Counted from the first letter of the stretch, positions 1 to 8,117 are shown. The stretch: DNA of 64,000 nt from an uncultured Clostridia bacterium (GCA_934229275.1 CAKQDN010000004.1:1-64000), one strand, 5' to 3'. Program-made: numbers and translations. Notes: generated by a model not told the origin, from the sequence alone.

Positions 1-273
1 GGCTCGTCGCTTATCGTCTGCCCCACATATTCTTGCGGCACGGGACGCGGAATTCCGATAATCACGCCCGCGCTCGGCAAAATAAAAATCTCGCTCGCAA
101 CGTTCGATAACCGCTTCAACAAAAACGGAAGCATGCTCGAAGAAGCCAAAACGCTCTATCTCGGCACGAACGCCGTCATGCGAAAGCAAAACGCATTAAG
201 TATCGAGCGGCTCGCGGAAATTGTCGGAGACGTTTCCCCCGAGGAATTGTTCGAATCGCTTAATCTCAAATAA
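1..273 (+). CDS. C-terminal end of an unrecognised protein (5' end outside window)
   Basis: An open frame runs from the first base to a TAA at 271-273 and gives the last 90 residues of a protein. The tail has a segment with two cysteines and glycines near its start (residues about 7-16) and a helical end rich in Glu and Leu. I do not recognise the family, and no membrane segment is visible. A terminator-like hairpin follows about 35 bases later, so this is the last gene of its transcript. Codon use matches the neighbours. The reading frame is secure; the function is not known. Confidence 0.6.
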   Translation, partial: GSSLIVCPTYSCGTGRGIPIITPALGKIKISLATFDNRFNKNGSMLEEAKTLYLGTNAVMRKQNALSIERLAEIVGDVSPEELFESLNLK

Positions 274-309
274 TAACGCGCATAAAAACGGATAAAAAGG
301 AAAATGCTT

Positions 310-346
310 CGCCTGTCGCCTGCGGCACGGGCAGAGGCGTTTTTTT
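310..346 (+). terminator. Intrinsic terminator after the partial first gene
   Basis: An imperfect GC-rich hairpin (left arm CGCCTGTCGCC, right arm GGGCAGAGGCG) is followed by seven T residues. It separates the partial gene from the MarR operon. Confidence 0.6.
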
Positions 347-408
347 ATCACGCGCCAAAAAGATGAAAGAAAATGTACGATTTTTCATAGCGTTTTCACT
401 TAAATCAC

Positions 409-437
409 TTTACAAACGATTGCTTCGGTTGTATAAT
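409..437 (+). promoter_or_regulatory. Sigma-A-type promoter of the MarR-ABC operon
   Basis: TTTACA at 409-414 and TATAAT at 432-437 are separated by 17 bp. The start codon of the MarR gene lies 33 bp after the -10 box. Confidence 0.8.
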
Positions 438-455
438 AGTTAGGACATTAACTAT
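436..455. promoter_or_regulatory. Probable MarR operator overlapping the promoter
   Basis: A perfect inverted repeat, ATAGTTA-N6-TAACTAT, begins inside the -10 box and covers the expected transcription start. MarR proteins commonly repress their own operon from such palindromes, so the product of the next gene is the likely ligand-responsive repressor. The repeat is visible; the binding is inferred. Confidence 0.65.
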
Positions 456-470
456 TTAGGGAGGCAAATC

Positions 471-917
471 GTGCAAATAGGATTCGAAGTGAAAATACTC
501 GGTTCGCTCATCGATCGCGAAATCCGAGCCAAAGTTTCCATGTGCAGTCTTGATAAAATGACCAACATGCACGGGCATATAGTCGGCTTTATACGGCATA
601 ATCAGGACAAAGAGATTTTTCAGCGCGATATCGAGCAACGGTTCATGATAAGCGGCGCGTCGGTCAGCGAAGTACTTAAACTCATGGAGAAAAACGGGCT
701 TATCGAGCGCAAGCCGGTCGAGCGCGACAAACGGCTTAAAAAAATCGTGCTTACGGATAAGGCGATCGCCATGCACGACGAAGTGTGCCACGCTATCGAC
801 GGTGTGGAAGAAGAAATCGGCAATCTTTTAACCGCCGAGGAACGTGCGGAATTCGACCGCATCGCAACAAAACTGATCGAAAAACTGAAACAGCGAAAAC
901 AAGAGGAGGCTTTATGA
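471..917 (+). CDS. MarR-family transcriptional regulator
   Basis: The 148-residue protein has the usual MarR length and layout: an N-terminal dimerisation helix, a winged helix-turn-helix at about residues 45-105 (including the segment SGASVSEVLKLMEKNGLIER) and a charged wing with RDKRLKKIVLT. The GTG start at 471 is preceded by GGGAGG at the right distance. The stop codon overlaps the ATG of the first ABC gene, so the genes are translationally coupled. Members of this family next to paired ABC exporters usually repress them until a toxic or signalling compound binds. The palindrome over the promoter fits autoregulation. The ligand cannot be read from sequence. Confidence 0.88.
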   Translation: MQIGFEVKILGSLIDREIRAKVSMCSLDKMTNMHGHIVGFIRHNQDKEIFQRDIEQRFMISGASVSEVLKLMEKNGLIERKPVERDKRLKKIVLTDKAIAMHDEVCHAIDGVEEEIGNLLTAEERAEFDRIATKLIEKLKQRKQEEAL

Positions 918-2683
918 TAAAAAAACTGTTCGGCAGTTTGCGCGAATACAAAATTTACGCAATACTTACAATGGTTTCCATGGTGTTCGAAGTTGCCATG
1001 GAAGTCGCGATACCGCTTATCATCTTCGAGTTCGGCAAATGCGTTTCGCCGGGCGAGGGCGCCGATCCCGACGTAAAAGGTATGATTTCATACGGCTGCC
1101 TGATGGTAGGAGCGGCTATTCTGTCGCTTGTCGCCGGAATGCTGGGCGGTAAGTTCGGCGCGAAGGCGTCCGCAGGCTTTGCAAAGAATTTAAGATACGA
1201 TATGTTCGAAGCGGTGCAGGGCTATTCGTTCGCCAATATCGACAAATTCAGTTCTTCGTCGCTCGTGACCCGTCTTACGACCGACGTCGGCAACGTGCAG
1301 ATGTCGTTCATGATGATTATAAGAACGGCTGTACGCGGACCTTTGATGCTCATATTCTCGATAATCATGAGTTTCTCTATAGATACGCAACTGCCGTGGA
1401 TATTCTTCGTAACCATGCCCATTCTGCTGTTTGCGATAATAATCATGACCAAACTCGCCATGCCGATATTCAAAAAGGTGTTCAAGCGTTACGACGCGCT
1501 CAACGAGTCCATTCAGGAGGACATCAAGGGTATGCGAGTCGTAAAAGCGTATGTGCGTGAGGACTACGAAACCAAAAAATTTACCCGCGTTTCCGACGAA
1601 CTCAAAGGCTACTTCACGAAAGCCGAACGGATTCTCGCCATCAACAGCCCGGTAATGTCGTTCTGCCTGCAAGGCGCGCTGCTTGCGCTCGCTTACTTCG
1701 GTTCGAAGATTATAACCGCCGGCAACACGAGCCTCAACGCTATGGGATTGCAAAGCCTGTTAACTTATTCGATGCAGATTCTCATGTCACTGATGATGCT
1801 TTCCATGGTGTTCGTCATGATAATGATGTCCGCCGAGTCCGCTCGCCGTATCGTCGAAGTGCTTGATGAAAAAAGTACGCTCGTCAGTCCCGAAAACGCC
1901 GTAACGGTTGTTAAAAACGGCGACGTCAAGTTCGAAAACGTAAGTTTCCGCTATTCCGAACACGCCGAAAAATTCGCGCTCGAAAACGTCAATCTCGACA
2001 TTAAGTCGGGCGAAACGGTGGGAATTCTGGGAGGCACGGGCAGCAGTAAAACGACGCTCGTAAACCTTATTTCCCGTTTGTACGACGTTACCGAAGGCAG
2101 CGTCAAAGTGGGCGACGTGGACGTTCGCGACTACGATCTCGAAACGCTTCGTAACGAGGTCGCCGTGGTGCTGCAGAAGAACATGCTTTTCTCCGGCACG
2201 ATAAAGGAAAATCTGCGCTGGGGCAATAAGGACGCCACCGACGAACAACTGGTCGAAGCGTGCAAACTCGCGCAGGCGGACGACTTTATCCGTCAGTTCC
2301 CCGACGGTTACGATACAATGATTACGCAGGGCGGAACCAACGTTTCGGGCGGTCAGAAACAGCGTCTTTGCATTGCCAGGGCTCTTTTAAAGCAGCCCAA
2401 AGTGCTTATTCTCGACGACAGTACGTCCGCCGTGGATATGAAAACCGACGCGCTTCTTCGCGACGCGTTCCGTCGTTTCATCCCCGACACCACGAAGATT
2501 ATAATCGCGCAGAGAATAGCCTCGGTCATGGACGCGGACAAAATAATAATCATGAACAACGGCAAAGTGGACGCCGTCGGCAATCACGAAGAACTCATGA
2601 AGTCCAGCGAGATTTACCGCGAGGTTTACTATTCGCAGAATAAAATCGGCTCCGTAGAGGAAGGAGGAAAAGTCAATGCCTGA
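914..2683 (+). CDS. Heterodimeric ABC exporter subunit with degenerate ATP site
   Basis: The 589-residue protein has an N-terminal six-helix exporter domain (about residues 1-310) fused to a nucleotide-binding domain. The start is the ATG at 914, after AGGAGG and overlapping the MarR stop by four bases; a longer upstream reading is possible but has no ribosome site. Walker A is GGTGSSKT (about residue 372), the signature is VSGGQ (about 475), Walker B ends LDDSTS (about 497), with Asp in place of the catalytic Glu, and the H-loop reads AQRIAS with Gln for His. These changes mark the non-hydrolytic site of asymmetric exporters such as TM287/288. It should pair with the next gene product. Drug, lipid or peptide export is plausible. 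Confidence 0.9.
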   Translation: MIKKLFGSLREYKIYAILTMVSMVFEVAMEVAIPLIIFEFGKCVSPGEGADPDVKGMISYGCLMVGAAILSLVAGMLGGKFGAKASAGFAKNLRYDMFEAVQGYSFANIDKFSSSSLVTRLTTDVGNVQMSFMMIIRTAVRGPLMLIFSIIMSFSIDTQLPWIFFVTMPILLFAIIIMTKLAMPIFKKVFKRYDALNESIQEDIKGMRVVKAYVREDYETKKFTRVSDELKGYFTKAERILAINSPVMSFCLQGALLALAYFGSKIITAGNTSLNAMGLQSLLTYSMQILMSLMMLSMVFVMIMMSAESARRIVEVLDEKSTLVSPENAVTVVKNGDVKFENVSFRYSEHAEKFALENVNLDIKSGETVGILGGTGSSKTTLVNLISRLYDVTEGSVKVGDVDVRDYDLETLRNEVAVVLQKNMLFSGTIKENLRWGNKDATDEQLVEACKLAQADDFIRQFPDGYDTMITQGGTNVSGGQKQRLCIARALLKQPKVLILDDSTSAVDMKTDALLRDAFRRFIPDTTKIIIAQRIASVMDADKIIIMNNGKVDAVGNHEELMKSSEIYREVYYSQNKIGSVEEGGKVNA

Positions 2684-4652
2684 ACAGAGAAGAATGCGTG
2701 GGCGTGGACCCGTTCCGCCCATGGGCAAAGGAGCGATAAAAAAGGGCGTACTAAAACGCCTTATGAAATTCCTTTTCCAAAATTATAAATTATATCTTAT
2801 TCTCATCGCGCTGTGCATAGTGCTCAGCGCGGTCGCGAGCGCGATAGCCGGACCGTTCCTGCAGCAGGTATATGCGGCTCTCGAGGACTTTGCAGGCGGC
2901 GCGCTGACGGCGGATCAAACCATGCAGACCGTCGTAAAAACGCTGCTCGTACTGCTGTTCATCTACGCTCTCGGCTGGATAGCCTCTGCCGTGATGGGAC
3001 AGATAGGCGCGAAACTTACGCAGCAGTTCCTGCGCGACATAAGAGTGCAGATGTTCGCCAAAATGCAGACGCTGCCCATCCGCTATTTCGACCGCAACAC
3101 GCACGGCGACATAATGAGTACCTACACCAACGACGTAGACGCGCTCCGCCAACTCGTGTCGCAGAGCCTGCCGCAAACCGTTTCCACTATAATAGTGCTT
3201 ATAACGCTTGCCGGATCCATGATGTATATGAGTATTCCGCTGTTCGTCATCGTGCTTATCGGCGTGGTCGCGATACTGCTCGTCACCAAGAAAATAGGCG
3301 GCAAGAGCGCGAAATACTTTATGGCGCAGCAGCAAGCCACCGGCGAAGTAGAAGGCTACATCGAAGAGATGATGCACGGTCAGAAAGTTGTTAAAGTGTT
3401 CTGCCACGAAGAAGAAGCGATGAAGAGAATGAAAACGCTCAACGACGGACTGTGCGAGGCTTCGGACAAGGCAAACGCTTTCTCCAATATGCTGATGCCG
3501 ATAATCCATAACATCGGTAACATCATGTACGTCATAATCGCGTTCGTCGGCTGCGCGTACGTCATCGGAAGAGGCGCGGATAACGCGTGGGACATCAGTT
3601 TCTCGTCGCTGTTCTCCACCGGCTCGTTCGTCGGACTCATGAAAGTTTCCACGATAGTCGCGTTCCTCGGTATGGCGCGTCAGTTCGCGAACCAACTGGG
3701 TCAGATTTCCAACCAGATCAACTCCGTCGTAATGGCTCAGGCAGGCGCAAGCCGTGTGTTCGACCTGCTCGATCAGCAGCCCGAAGAGGATAACGGCTAC
3801 GTTACGCTCGTAAACGCAAGAGTAAACGAAAACGACGAGATAGAGGAGTGCGAACAGCGCACCGGCGTGTGGGCGTGGAAGCATCCGCACGGCGACGGAA
3901 CCGTCACTTACACGAGGCTTACCGGCGATATAGTCATGGACGACGTGGACTTCGGTTACGACCCCGACAAAATCGTGCTGCACAACGTTTCGCTGTACGC
4001 TCATCCCGGTCAGAAAGTGGCGTTCGTCGGCGCGACCGGAGCGGGCAAAACCACGATAACAAACCTTCTCAACCGCTTTTACGATATTGCCGACGGCAAA
4101 ATCCGCTACGACGGCATCAATATCAATAAGATAAAGAAAGACGACTTGCGCCGCTCGCTGGGCATGGTGTTGCAGGATACCTGCCTGTTCACCGGTACCG
4201 TAATGGAAAACATCCGCTACGGCAGACTGGACGCCACCGACGAGCAGTGCATAGAGGCGGCTAAACTCGCCGGCGCGCACGATTTCATAACCCGACTTCC
4301 CGAAGGCTACGAAACCATGCTCGTCTCCGACGGAGCCAACCTGTCGCAGGGACAGCGGCAACTTCTCTCCATCGCGAGAGCAGCCGTCGCCGACGCTCCC
4401 GTCATGATTCTCGACGAAGCGACTTCGTCCATCGATACGAGAACCGAAGCGCTGGTCACAAAGGGTATGGACCGACTCATGGAAGGCAGAACAGTGTTCA
4501 TCATCGCGCACAGACTGTCCACCGTGCAGAACGCCGACGTCATCATGATGCTCGACCACGGCAGAATCATCGAGCGCGGCACTCACGACGACCTCATCGC
4601 TCAGAAAGGTCAGTACTATCAACTCTATACCGGTAAATTCGAACTCGAATAA
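2676..4652 (+). CDS. Heterodimeric ABC exporter subunit with active ATP site
   Basis: The 658-residue partner overlaps the previous gene by eight bases and has its own AGGAGG. It carries six membrane helices in roughly residues 28-350, then a charged linker of about 50 residues (near 370-420), longer than in simple exporters, before the ATPase domain. Walker A is GATGAGKT (about 450), the signature is LSQGQ (about 555), Walker B reads ILDEAT with the catalytic Glu (about 580), and the H-loop has the normal AHRLS. This subunit therefore supplies the hydrolysing Walker B/H-loop. The residues needed for one good and one poor ATP site are split between the two proteins as expected. The substrate is unknown. 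Confidence 0.9.
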   Translation: MPEQRRMRGRGPVPPMGKGAIKKGVLKRLMKFLFQNYKLYLILIALCIVLSAVASAIAGPFLQQVYAALEDFAGGALTADQTMQTVVKTLLVLLFIYALGWIASAVMGQIGAKLTQQFLRDIRVQMFAKMQTLPIRYFDRNTHGDIMSTYTNDVDALRQLVSQSLPQTVSTIIVLITLAGSMMYMSIPLFVIVLIGVVAILLVTKKIGGKSAKYFMAQQQATGEVEGYIEEMMHGQKVVKVFCHEEEAMKRMKTLNDGLCEASDKANAFSNMLMPIIHNIGNIMYVIIAFVGCAYVIGRGADNAWDISFSSLFSTGSFVGLMKVSTIVAFLGMARQFANQLGQISNQINSVVMAQAGASRVFDLLDQQPEEDNGYVTLVNARVNENDEIEECEQRTGVWAWKHPHGDGTVTYTRLTGDIVMDDVDFGYDPDKIVLHNVSLYAHPGQKVAFVGATGAGKTTITNLLNRFYDIADGKIRYDGININKIKKDDLRRSLGMVLQDTCLFTGTVMENIRYGRLDATDEQCIEAAKLAGAHDFITRLPEGYETMLVSDGANLSQGQRQLLSIARAAVADAPVMILDEATSSIDTRTEALVTKGMDRLMEGRTVFIIAHRLSTVQNADVIMMLDHGRIIERGTHDDLIAQKGQYYQLYTGKFELE

Positions 4653-4677
4653 GCCGATAATCGAACGAAAAACGACG

Positions 4678-4724
4678 AAATACACCGATTTAAGACCAAA
4701 AATCTTTTTCGGTGTATTTTTTCT
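4678..4724 (+). terminator. Intrinsic terminator of the MarR-ABC operon
   Basis: AAATACACCGA pairs perfectly with TCGGTGTATTT across a 20-base loop and is followed by a T-rich run. It closes the exporter operon before the isc promoter. Confidence 0.8.
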
Positions 4725-4743
4725 TATATTCGCGAAAAAACCG

Positions 4744-4773
4744 TTGACAAGGCAAAGACTAATGTGGTATTAT
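4744..4773 (+). promoter_or_regulatory. Promoter of the iscS-iscU-iscR operon
   Basis: A perfect TTGACA at 4744-4749 and TATTAT at 4768-4773 are separated by 18 bp. The predicted start of transcription falls at the left arm of the palindrome listed next. Confidence 0.75.
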
Positions 4774-4778
4774 ATACC

Positions 4779-4795
4779 TACCTAATTGATAGGTA
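4779..4795. promoter_or_regulatory. Probable IscR (Rrf2) operator
   Basis: TACCTAATTGATAGGTA is a perfect inverted repeat with six-base arms and a five-base centre. It lies just after the -10 box, where a bound repressor would block initiation. The operon ends with an Rrf2 regulator that has three Fe-S ligand cysteines, so feedback by IscR on Fe-S status is the simplest reading. A further TACCT lies immediately upstream. Confidence 0.65.
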
Positions 4796-4815
4796 ATTCA
4801 CTTTCGGAGAAAGTT

Positions 4816-6003
4816 ATGCAAATATACGCTGACAATGCGGCGACCACCAAACAAAGCAGAGCGGTCACCGAAAAAATGGTTGAAATCGCAGACTTGTACT
4901 ACGGCAACCCGTCCAGTCTGCACGAAATCGGACAAAAAGCCAAGGAAAAACTGGAAGAGGCGCGCGCGAGCATCGCTAAAAACCTCGGATGCCTGCCCCG
5001 TGAAATCTATTTTACGTCGGGCGGCAGCGAAGCGGATAATCAGGCGATAATCTCGGCGGCGATCGCAGGCGAAAGAAAGGGCAAAAAGCACATAATTTCC
5101 ACCGCGTTCGAGCATCACGCCGTGCTTCACACTCTCAAAAAACTGGAAAAGCAGGGCTTCGAAGTCACGCTTTTGGACGTGGGAGCAAAGGGTAACGTCA
5201 CGGCAAAGCAGGTGGAAGAGGCTATCCGCCCCGATACCTGCCTCGTCACCGTCATGTACGCAAACAACGAAATCGGCTCTATTATGCCGATTAAGGAGAT
5301 AGGAGCGGTTTGCCGCAGCAAGGGCGTTCCGTTCCATACCGACGCCGTTCAGGCGGCAGGACATCTTCCGATAAACGTCGTAGAGCAGAATATCGACATG
5401 CTGTCGCTGTCGGCGCACAAGTTCCACGGACCCAAAGGCGTCGGAGTGCTGTACGCTCGCACCGGAATAGTTCTAAGCAATATCATAGAGGGCGGCGCGC
5501 AGGAACGCGGTAAGCGCGCAGGCACCGAAAATCTCCCGGCAATAGTCGGTATGGCGCTCGCGCTCGACGACGCATGTGCGCATATGAGCGAAAACGCCGC
5601 AAAAGTCACCGCTATGCGTGACAGACTTATCGAGGGACTCGGTAAAGTTCCGCACTCCGCGCTCAACGGCGATCCCGTTAGCCGCCTGCCCGGAAACGTA
5701 AGTTTCTGCTTCGAAGGCGTCGAGGGCGAAAGCCTGCTGCTTCTGCTCGATCAGAAGGGTATAAGCGCGTCGTCGGGCTCGGCGTGTACGTCCGGTTCGC
5801 TCGACCCCAGCCATGTGCTGCTTGCGATCGGCAGACCGCACGAAGTCGCGCACGGCTCGCTCCGCCTGTCCATAAGTGAGGACAACACCATGGAGCAGGT
5901 CGAGTATATGATTAAAGTTATTCCCGAAATTGTGGAATATCTGCGCGCAATGTCGCCGCTGTGGCTGGATAAAGTAAGCGGCAAAAAGAAATTCGTATTG
6001 TGA
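4816..6003 (+). CDS. iscS: Cysteine desulfurase, IscS/NifS type
   Basis: This PLP enzyme takes sulfur from cysteine and passes it to the scaffold protein IscU. The ATG at 4816 has GGAG six bases upstream and gives 395 residues, a normal length; an upstream TTG lies inside the operator and is unlikely to be used. The protein opens with YADNAATT, has the PLP lysine in SAHKFHGPKG (about residue 202) and the catalytic persulfide cysteine in SSGSACTSG (about 323). The short active-site loop around that Cys is typical of group I NifS-like enzymes working with IscU. It is the first gene of a three-gene operon, 10 bases ahead of iscU. Confidence 0.93.
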   Translation: MQIYADNAATTKQSRAVTEKMVEIADLYYGNPSSLHEIGQKAKEKLEEARASIAKNLGCLPREIYFTSGGSEADNQAIISAAIAGERKGKKHIISTAFEHHAVLHTLKKLEKQGFEVTLLDVGAKGNVTAKQVEEAIRPDTCLVTVMYANNEIGSIMPIKEIGAVCRSKGVPFHTDAVQAAGHLPINVVEQNIDMLSLSAHKFHGPKGVGVLYARTGIVLSNIIEGGAQERGKRAGTENLPAIVGMALALDDACAHMSENAAKVTAMRDRLIEGLGKVPHSALNGDPVSRLPGNVSFCFEGVEGESLLLLLDQKGISASSGSACTSGSLDPSHVLLAIGRPHEVAHGSLRLSISEDNTMEQVEYMIKVIPEIVEYLRAMSPLWLDKVSGKKKFVL

Positions 6004-6013
6004 GGTTAAAATT

Positions 6014-6451
6014 ATGGCATTATACAGCGAAAAAGTAATGGATCATTTCCTTCATCCCAGAAACGTCGGTTCGATCGAAAACGCCGACGGCGTGGGCGAA
6101 GTAGGTAACGCCAAATGCGGCGATATAATGAAAATCTTCCTTAAAATAGACAAAGAAACGCAGGTAATCACCGACGTCAAATTCGAAACGTTCGGTTGCG
6201 GCAGCGCAATCGCTTCCAGTTCCATGGCAACCGAAATGATTAAGGGTAAGCCGCTTAGCGAGGCTCTCGCTCTTTCCAACAAAGCGGTCGCCGAGGCTCT
6301 CGACGGACTTCCCGCGCACAAAATGCACTGCTCGGTGCTTGCCGAAGAAGCGATAAAAGCAGCTGTCAAGGACTACTACGACAAGAACGGCATCGAATAC
6401 GATAAAGAAAAGTTCGCGGACTGCGGAACGTGCGCGCATTGTCACGTCTGA
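6014..6451 (+). CDS. iscU: Fe-S cluster scaffold protein IscU/NifU
   Basis: The 145-residue protein has all the scaffold ligands: C35 in NAKCGD with Asp37, C62 in FGCGSA, and C106 in HKMHCSV with His105. These hold the nascent [2Fe-2S] cluster built with sulfur from IscS. A C-terminal extension after residue 125 contains CGTCAHC, three more cysteines near the end, which the E. coli protein lacks but clostridial NifU-like scaffolds often have. The gene lies 10 bases after iscS and 16 bases before the regulator. No separate iscA, hscAB or ferredoxin gene is present, which is usual for a minimal clostridial isc operon. Confidence 0.93.
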   Translation: MALYSEKVMDHFLHPRNVGSIENADGVGEVGNAKCGDIMKIFLKIDKETQVITDVKFETFGCGSAIASSSMATEMIKGKPLSEALALSNKAVAEALDGLPAHKMHCSVLAEEAIKAAVKDYYDKNGIEYDKEKFADCGTCAHCHV

Positions 6452-6467
6452 AAAGGAGTAAACGAAA

Positions 6468-6887
6468 ATGATGGTTTCCACTCGCGGAAGATATGCGCTC
6501 CGCGTTATGCTCGACATCGCCGAGCACGGCTCAAACGGCGAAAACGTTCCCATGAAAGACATCGCCGAGAGGGAAGATTTGTCGCTTAAATACCTCGAAC
6601 AAATAGTCCCCGTGCTTACCAAAAACGGCATGATAGAGGGATTTCAGGGCAAAGGCGGAGGTTATCGGCTGACGCGCAAACCGGAGGAGTACACTGCGGA
6701 AGAAATTCTGCGCCTTACCGAAGGTTCGCTTGCCCCCGTTTCCTGCGTGGACGGAGTCAGCCCGTGCGAGCGCGCCGCGAAATGCAAAACTCTGCCCATG
6801 TGGGAAGAACTCGACGACGTCGTCAACACCTATCTGTCCGCTATTACTCTATCCGACCTTCTTTCGGGCGATAAATGGCGTAAATAA
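6468..6887 (+). CDS. iscR: Rrf2-family Fe-S sensing regulator, IscR-like
   Basis: The 139-residue protein starts MMVSTRGRYALRVML, the usual Rrf2 opening, and has a winged helix-turn-helix over about residues 25-72 with the glycine-rich wing GKGGGYRL. Cys93, Cys100 and Cys106 (spacing C-X6-C-X5-C) fit the cluster-binding loop of IscR and are absent from CymR-type relatives. It is the last gene of the operon, while many bacteria place iscR first. It probably represses the operon through the palindrome at 4779-4795 when cluster supply is sufficient. The family assignment is firm; the choice of IscR over other Rrf2 proteins rests on the cysteines and context. Confidence 0.87.
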   Translation: MMVSTRGRYALRVMLDIAEHGSNGENVPMKDIAEREDLSLKYLEQIVPVLTKNGMIEGFQGKGGGYRLTRKPEEYTAEEILRLTEGSLAPVSCVDGVSPCERAAKCKTLPMWEELDDVVNTYLSAITLSDLLSGDKWRK

Positions 6888-6981
6888 GGCGTATAAACGC
6901 AGCCCGTTAATTTTTGCGCACGGACTTTATCTCTTTCGAAATCGCCTTAAATAAAGCCGCTAAACTCAAATTAAATCAAAC

Positions 6982-7018
6982 GCAAAAAAATCTCGCAGAA
7001 AACGCGGGATTTTTTGTT
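6982..7018 (+). terminator. Terminator after iscR (copy 1 of a duplicated terminator)
   Basis: AAAAATCTCGC and GCGGGATTTTT form a hairpin with a short loop and a T-rich tail. A nearly identical terminator recurs at 8081-8117, on the other side of the next gene. Confidence 0.8.
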
Positions 7019-7073
7019 TTAAATGGGAAGAATATTTTTTTAATTTGTGTCGACGAAAAATGAATATTATAAC

Positions 7074-7102
7074 TTGCAAATTGTGTAAAAGCGTGCTATA
7101 AT
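7074..7102 (+). promoter_or_regulatory. Promoter of the zinc-ribbon gene
   Basis: TTGCAA at 7074-7079 and TATAAT at 7097-7102 have a 17 bp spacer; AAGGAG follows at about 7120, before the ATG at 7132. Confidence 0.78.
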
Positions 7103-7131
7103 TATATTAAATAAAAATAAAGGAGTCGGGA

Positions 7132-8070
7132 ATGGAAGAGAAAAAAACGTGTCCCGTATGTGGAGAAATAACCTATTCATATATGGGACATTTCAGAAAA
7201 GACGGGTTGTGCCGAAAACACGCGCAAGAGATGAAGGACGGTAAATTGATTAAGTGCGAAAAATGCGGTGAGTGGCACCATGCTGACGAAAAATGTAAAG
7301 ACATAAAAAAATATAAAGAGTTACCGACGTCGGGATTCGAAAAATGCATTGTTTGCGGAGAACCAACTTCCGGATATGCGTTCTGCAAATCGTGTTTTAA
7401 GAAATATACGCCCGCCGAAATGCTCGATATTTTAAACGGCGAAAGAAATCTCGGTAAAGAATCGACCGGAAGTGAGTCTCAGACTGTAAAAAGCGAACAA
7501 CCGACGGATAAAAAAGAAAATGTTTCCGTTGATTTTGGCGGTAAATCGAAATGCATAGCATGCGGAAAACAAACCGATGGTTTCTTGTTTTGCACCAACT
7601 GCTACCATAAATATAAAAATAAACAGTTGTTGTTTCGGATAACCAATTGCACGAATGTCGAACTTCTCGACGAAGACTACGAAGGCAGGTATACTTGCAA
7701 AGACGGACATATCGTAAAAAGCAAGTCCGAAAGAGATATAGACAATTATCTTTTCGAACACGGCGTTCCGCATGCATACGAGCGCGAACTTGCTTACGGA
7801 GCCACCGAAAAAGAGGTACTGCATCCCGATTTTTATCTGCCAAACTATCTCGGTGACGGCAAACATGTGTATATAGAACATTGGGGTTACAATGAAAATA
7901 ACATTCAGTACACAAAAACAAAGAAATTTAAGATGCCTATTTATGAAAAACTCGGAATCACGCTTGTGTGCACATACGAAAAAACAGACATGGGTAAAAT
8001 TGAAACCGTACTCGACAGAAAACTTAACAAAGCATTTATAAAAGAAAATGCGATCAATTACGAAGAATAA
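7132..8070 (+). CDS. Zinc-ribbon protein with a PD-(D/E)XK nuclease-like C-terminal domain
   Basis: The 312-residue protein contains four zinc-ribbon-like clusters: CPVC (residue 7) with a downstream CRKH, CEKC with HH and C, CIVC with CKSC, and CIAC with CTNC (about residue 145). The second half (about 190-300) has the layout of a restriction-endonuclease-like fold: SKSERDIDNYL, then HPDFYLP, then YIEHWG. That resembles PD-(D/E)XK domains found in repair and helicase-linked proteins, although Trp-Gly replaces the usual catalytic Lys after the Glu. DNA or RNA binding and cleavage is possible but not shown. The gene stands alone, is more AT-rich than its neighbours and sits between duplicated terminators, so it is probably accessory DNA. 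Confidence 0.7.
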   Translation: MEEKKTCPVCGEITYSYMGHFRKDGLCRKHAQEMKDGKLIKCEKCGEWHHADEKCKDIKKYKELPTSGFEKCIVCGEPTSGYAFCKSCFKKYTPAEMLDILNGERNLGKESTGSESQTVKSEQPTDKKENVSVDFGGKSKCIACGKQTDGFLFCTNCYHKYKNKQLLFRITNCTNVELLDEDYEGRYTCKDGHIVKSKSERDIDNYLFEHGVPHAYERELAYGATEKEVLHPDFYLPNYLGDGKHVYIEHWGYNENNIQYTKTKKFKMPIYEKLGITLVCTYEKTDMGKIETVLDRKLNKAFIKENAINYEE

Positions 8071-8080
8071 GCATTAAAAC

Positions 8081-8117
8081 GCAAAAAAATCTCGCAGACT
8101 ATGCGGGATTTTTTGTT
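8081..8117 (+). terminator. Terminator of the zinc-ribbon gene (copy 2)
   Basis: This is the same hairpin as at 6982-7018 with a different four-base loop, followed by a T run. The 240 bases after it hold only a twice-repeated GATTTTCCGTAAAG (8261 and 8289), and I see no gene there. Confidence 0.8.

Larger units (their letters stand above)
6981..8117 (+). repeat. Direct repeat of a terminator flanking a single gene
   Basis: The segment from 6981 (19 identical bases starting CGCAAAAAAATCTCGC, then four different bases, then 16 identical bases starting GCGGGATTTTTT) recurs at 8080. The copies are in the same orientation and 1099 bp apart. They enclose one gene with its own promoter. Two terminators this similar suggest duplication, or a gene acquired by homologous exchange next to a terminator. 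Confidence 0.7.

Noticed and set aside
785..913. An upstream extension of the first ABC exporter gene
   Set aside because: It would overlap the MarR gene heavily and lacks a ribosome site, while the ATG at 914 has AGGAGG and begins with a normal exporter N-terminus.
2790..4685. A 631-codon minus-strand open frame opposite the second ABC exporter gene
   Set aside because: It mirrors a gene with intact Walker and signature motifs and runs through the terminator; no start signal is present.
4786..4815. An upstream TTG start for iscS
   Set aside because: It lies within the proposed IscR operator, has no ribosome site, and the ATG at 4816 gives the normal N-terminus.
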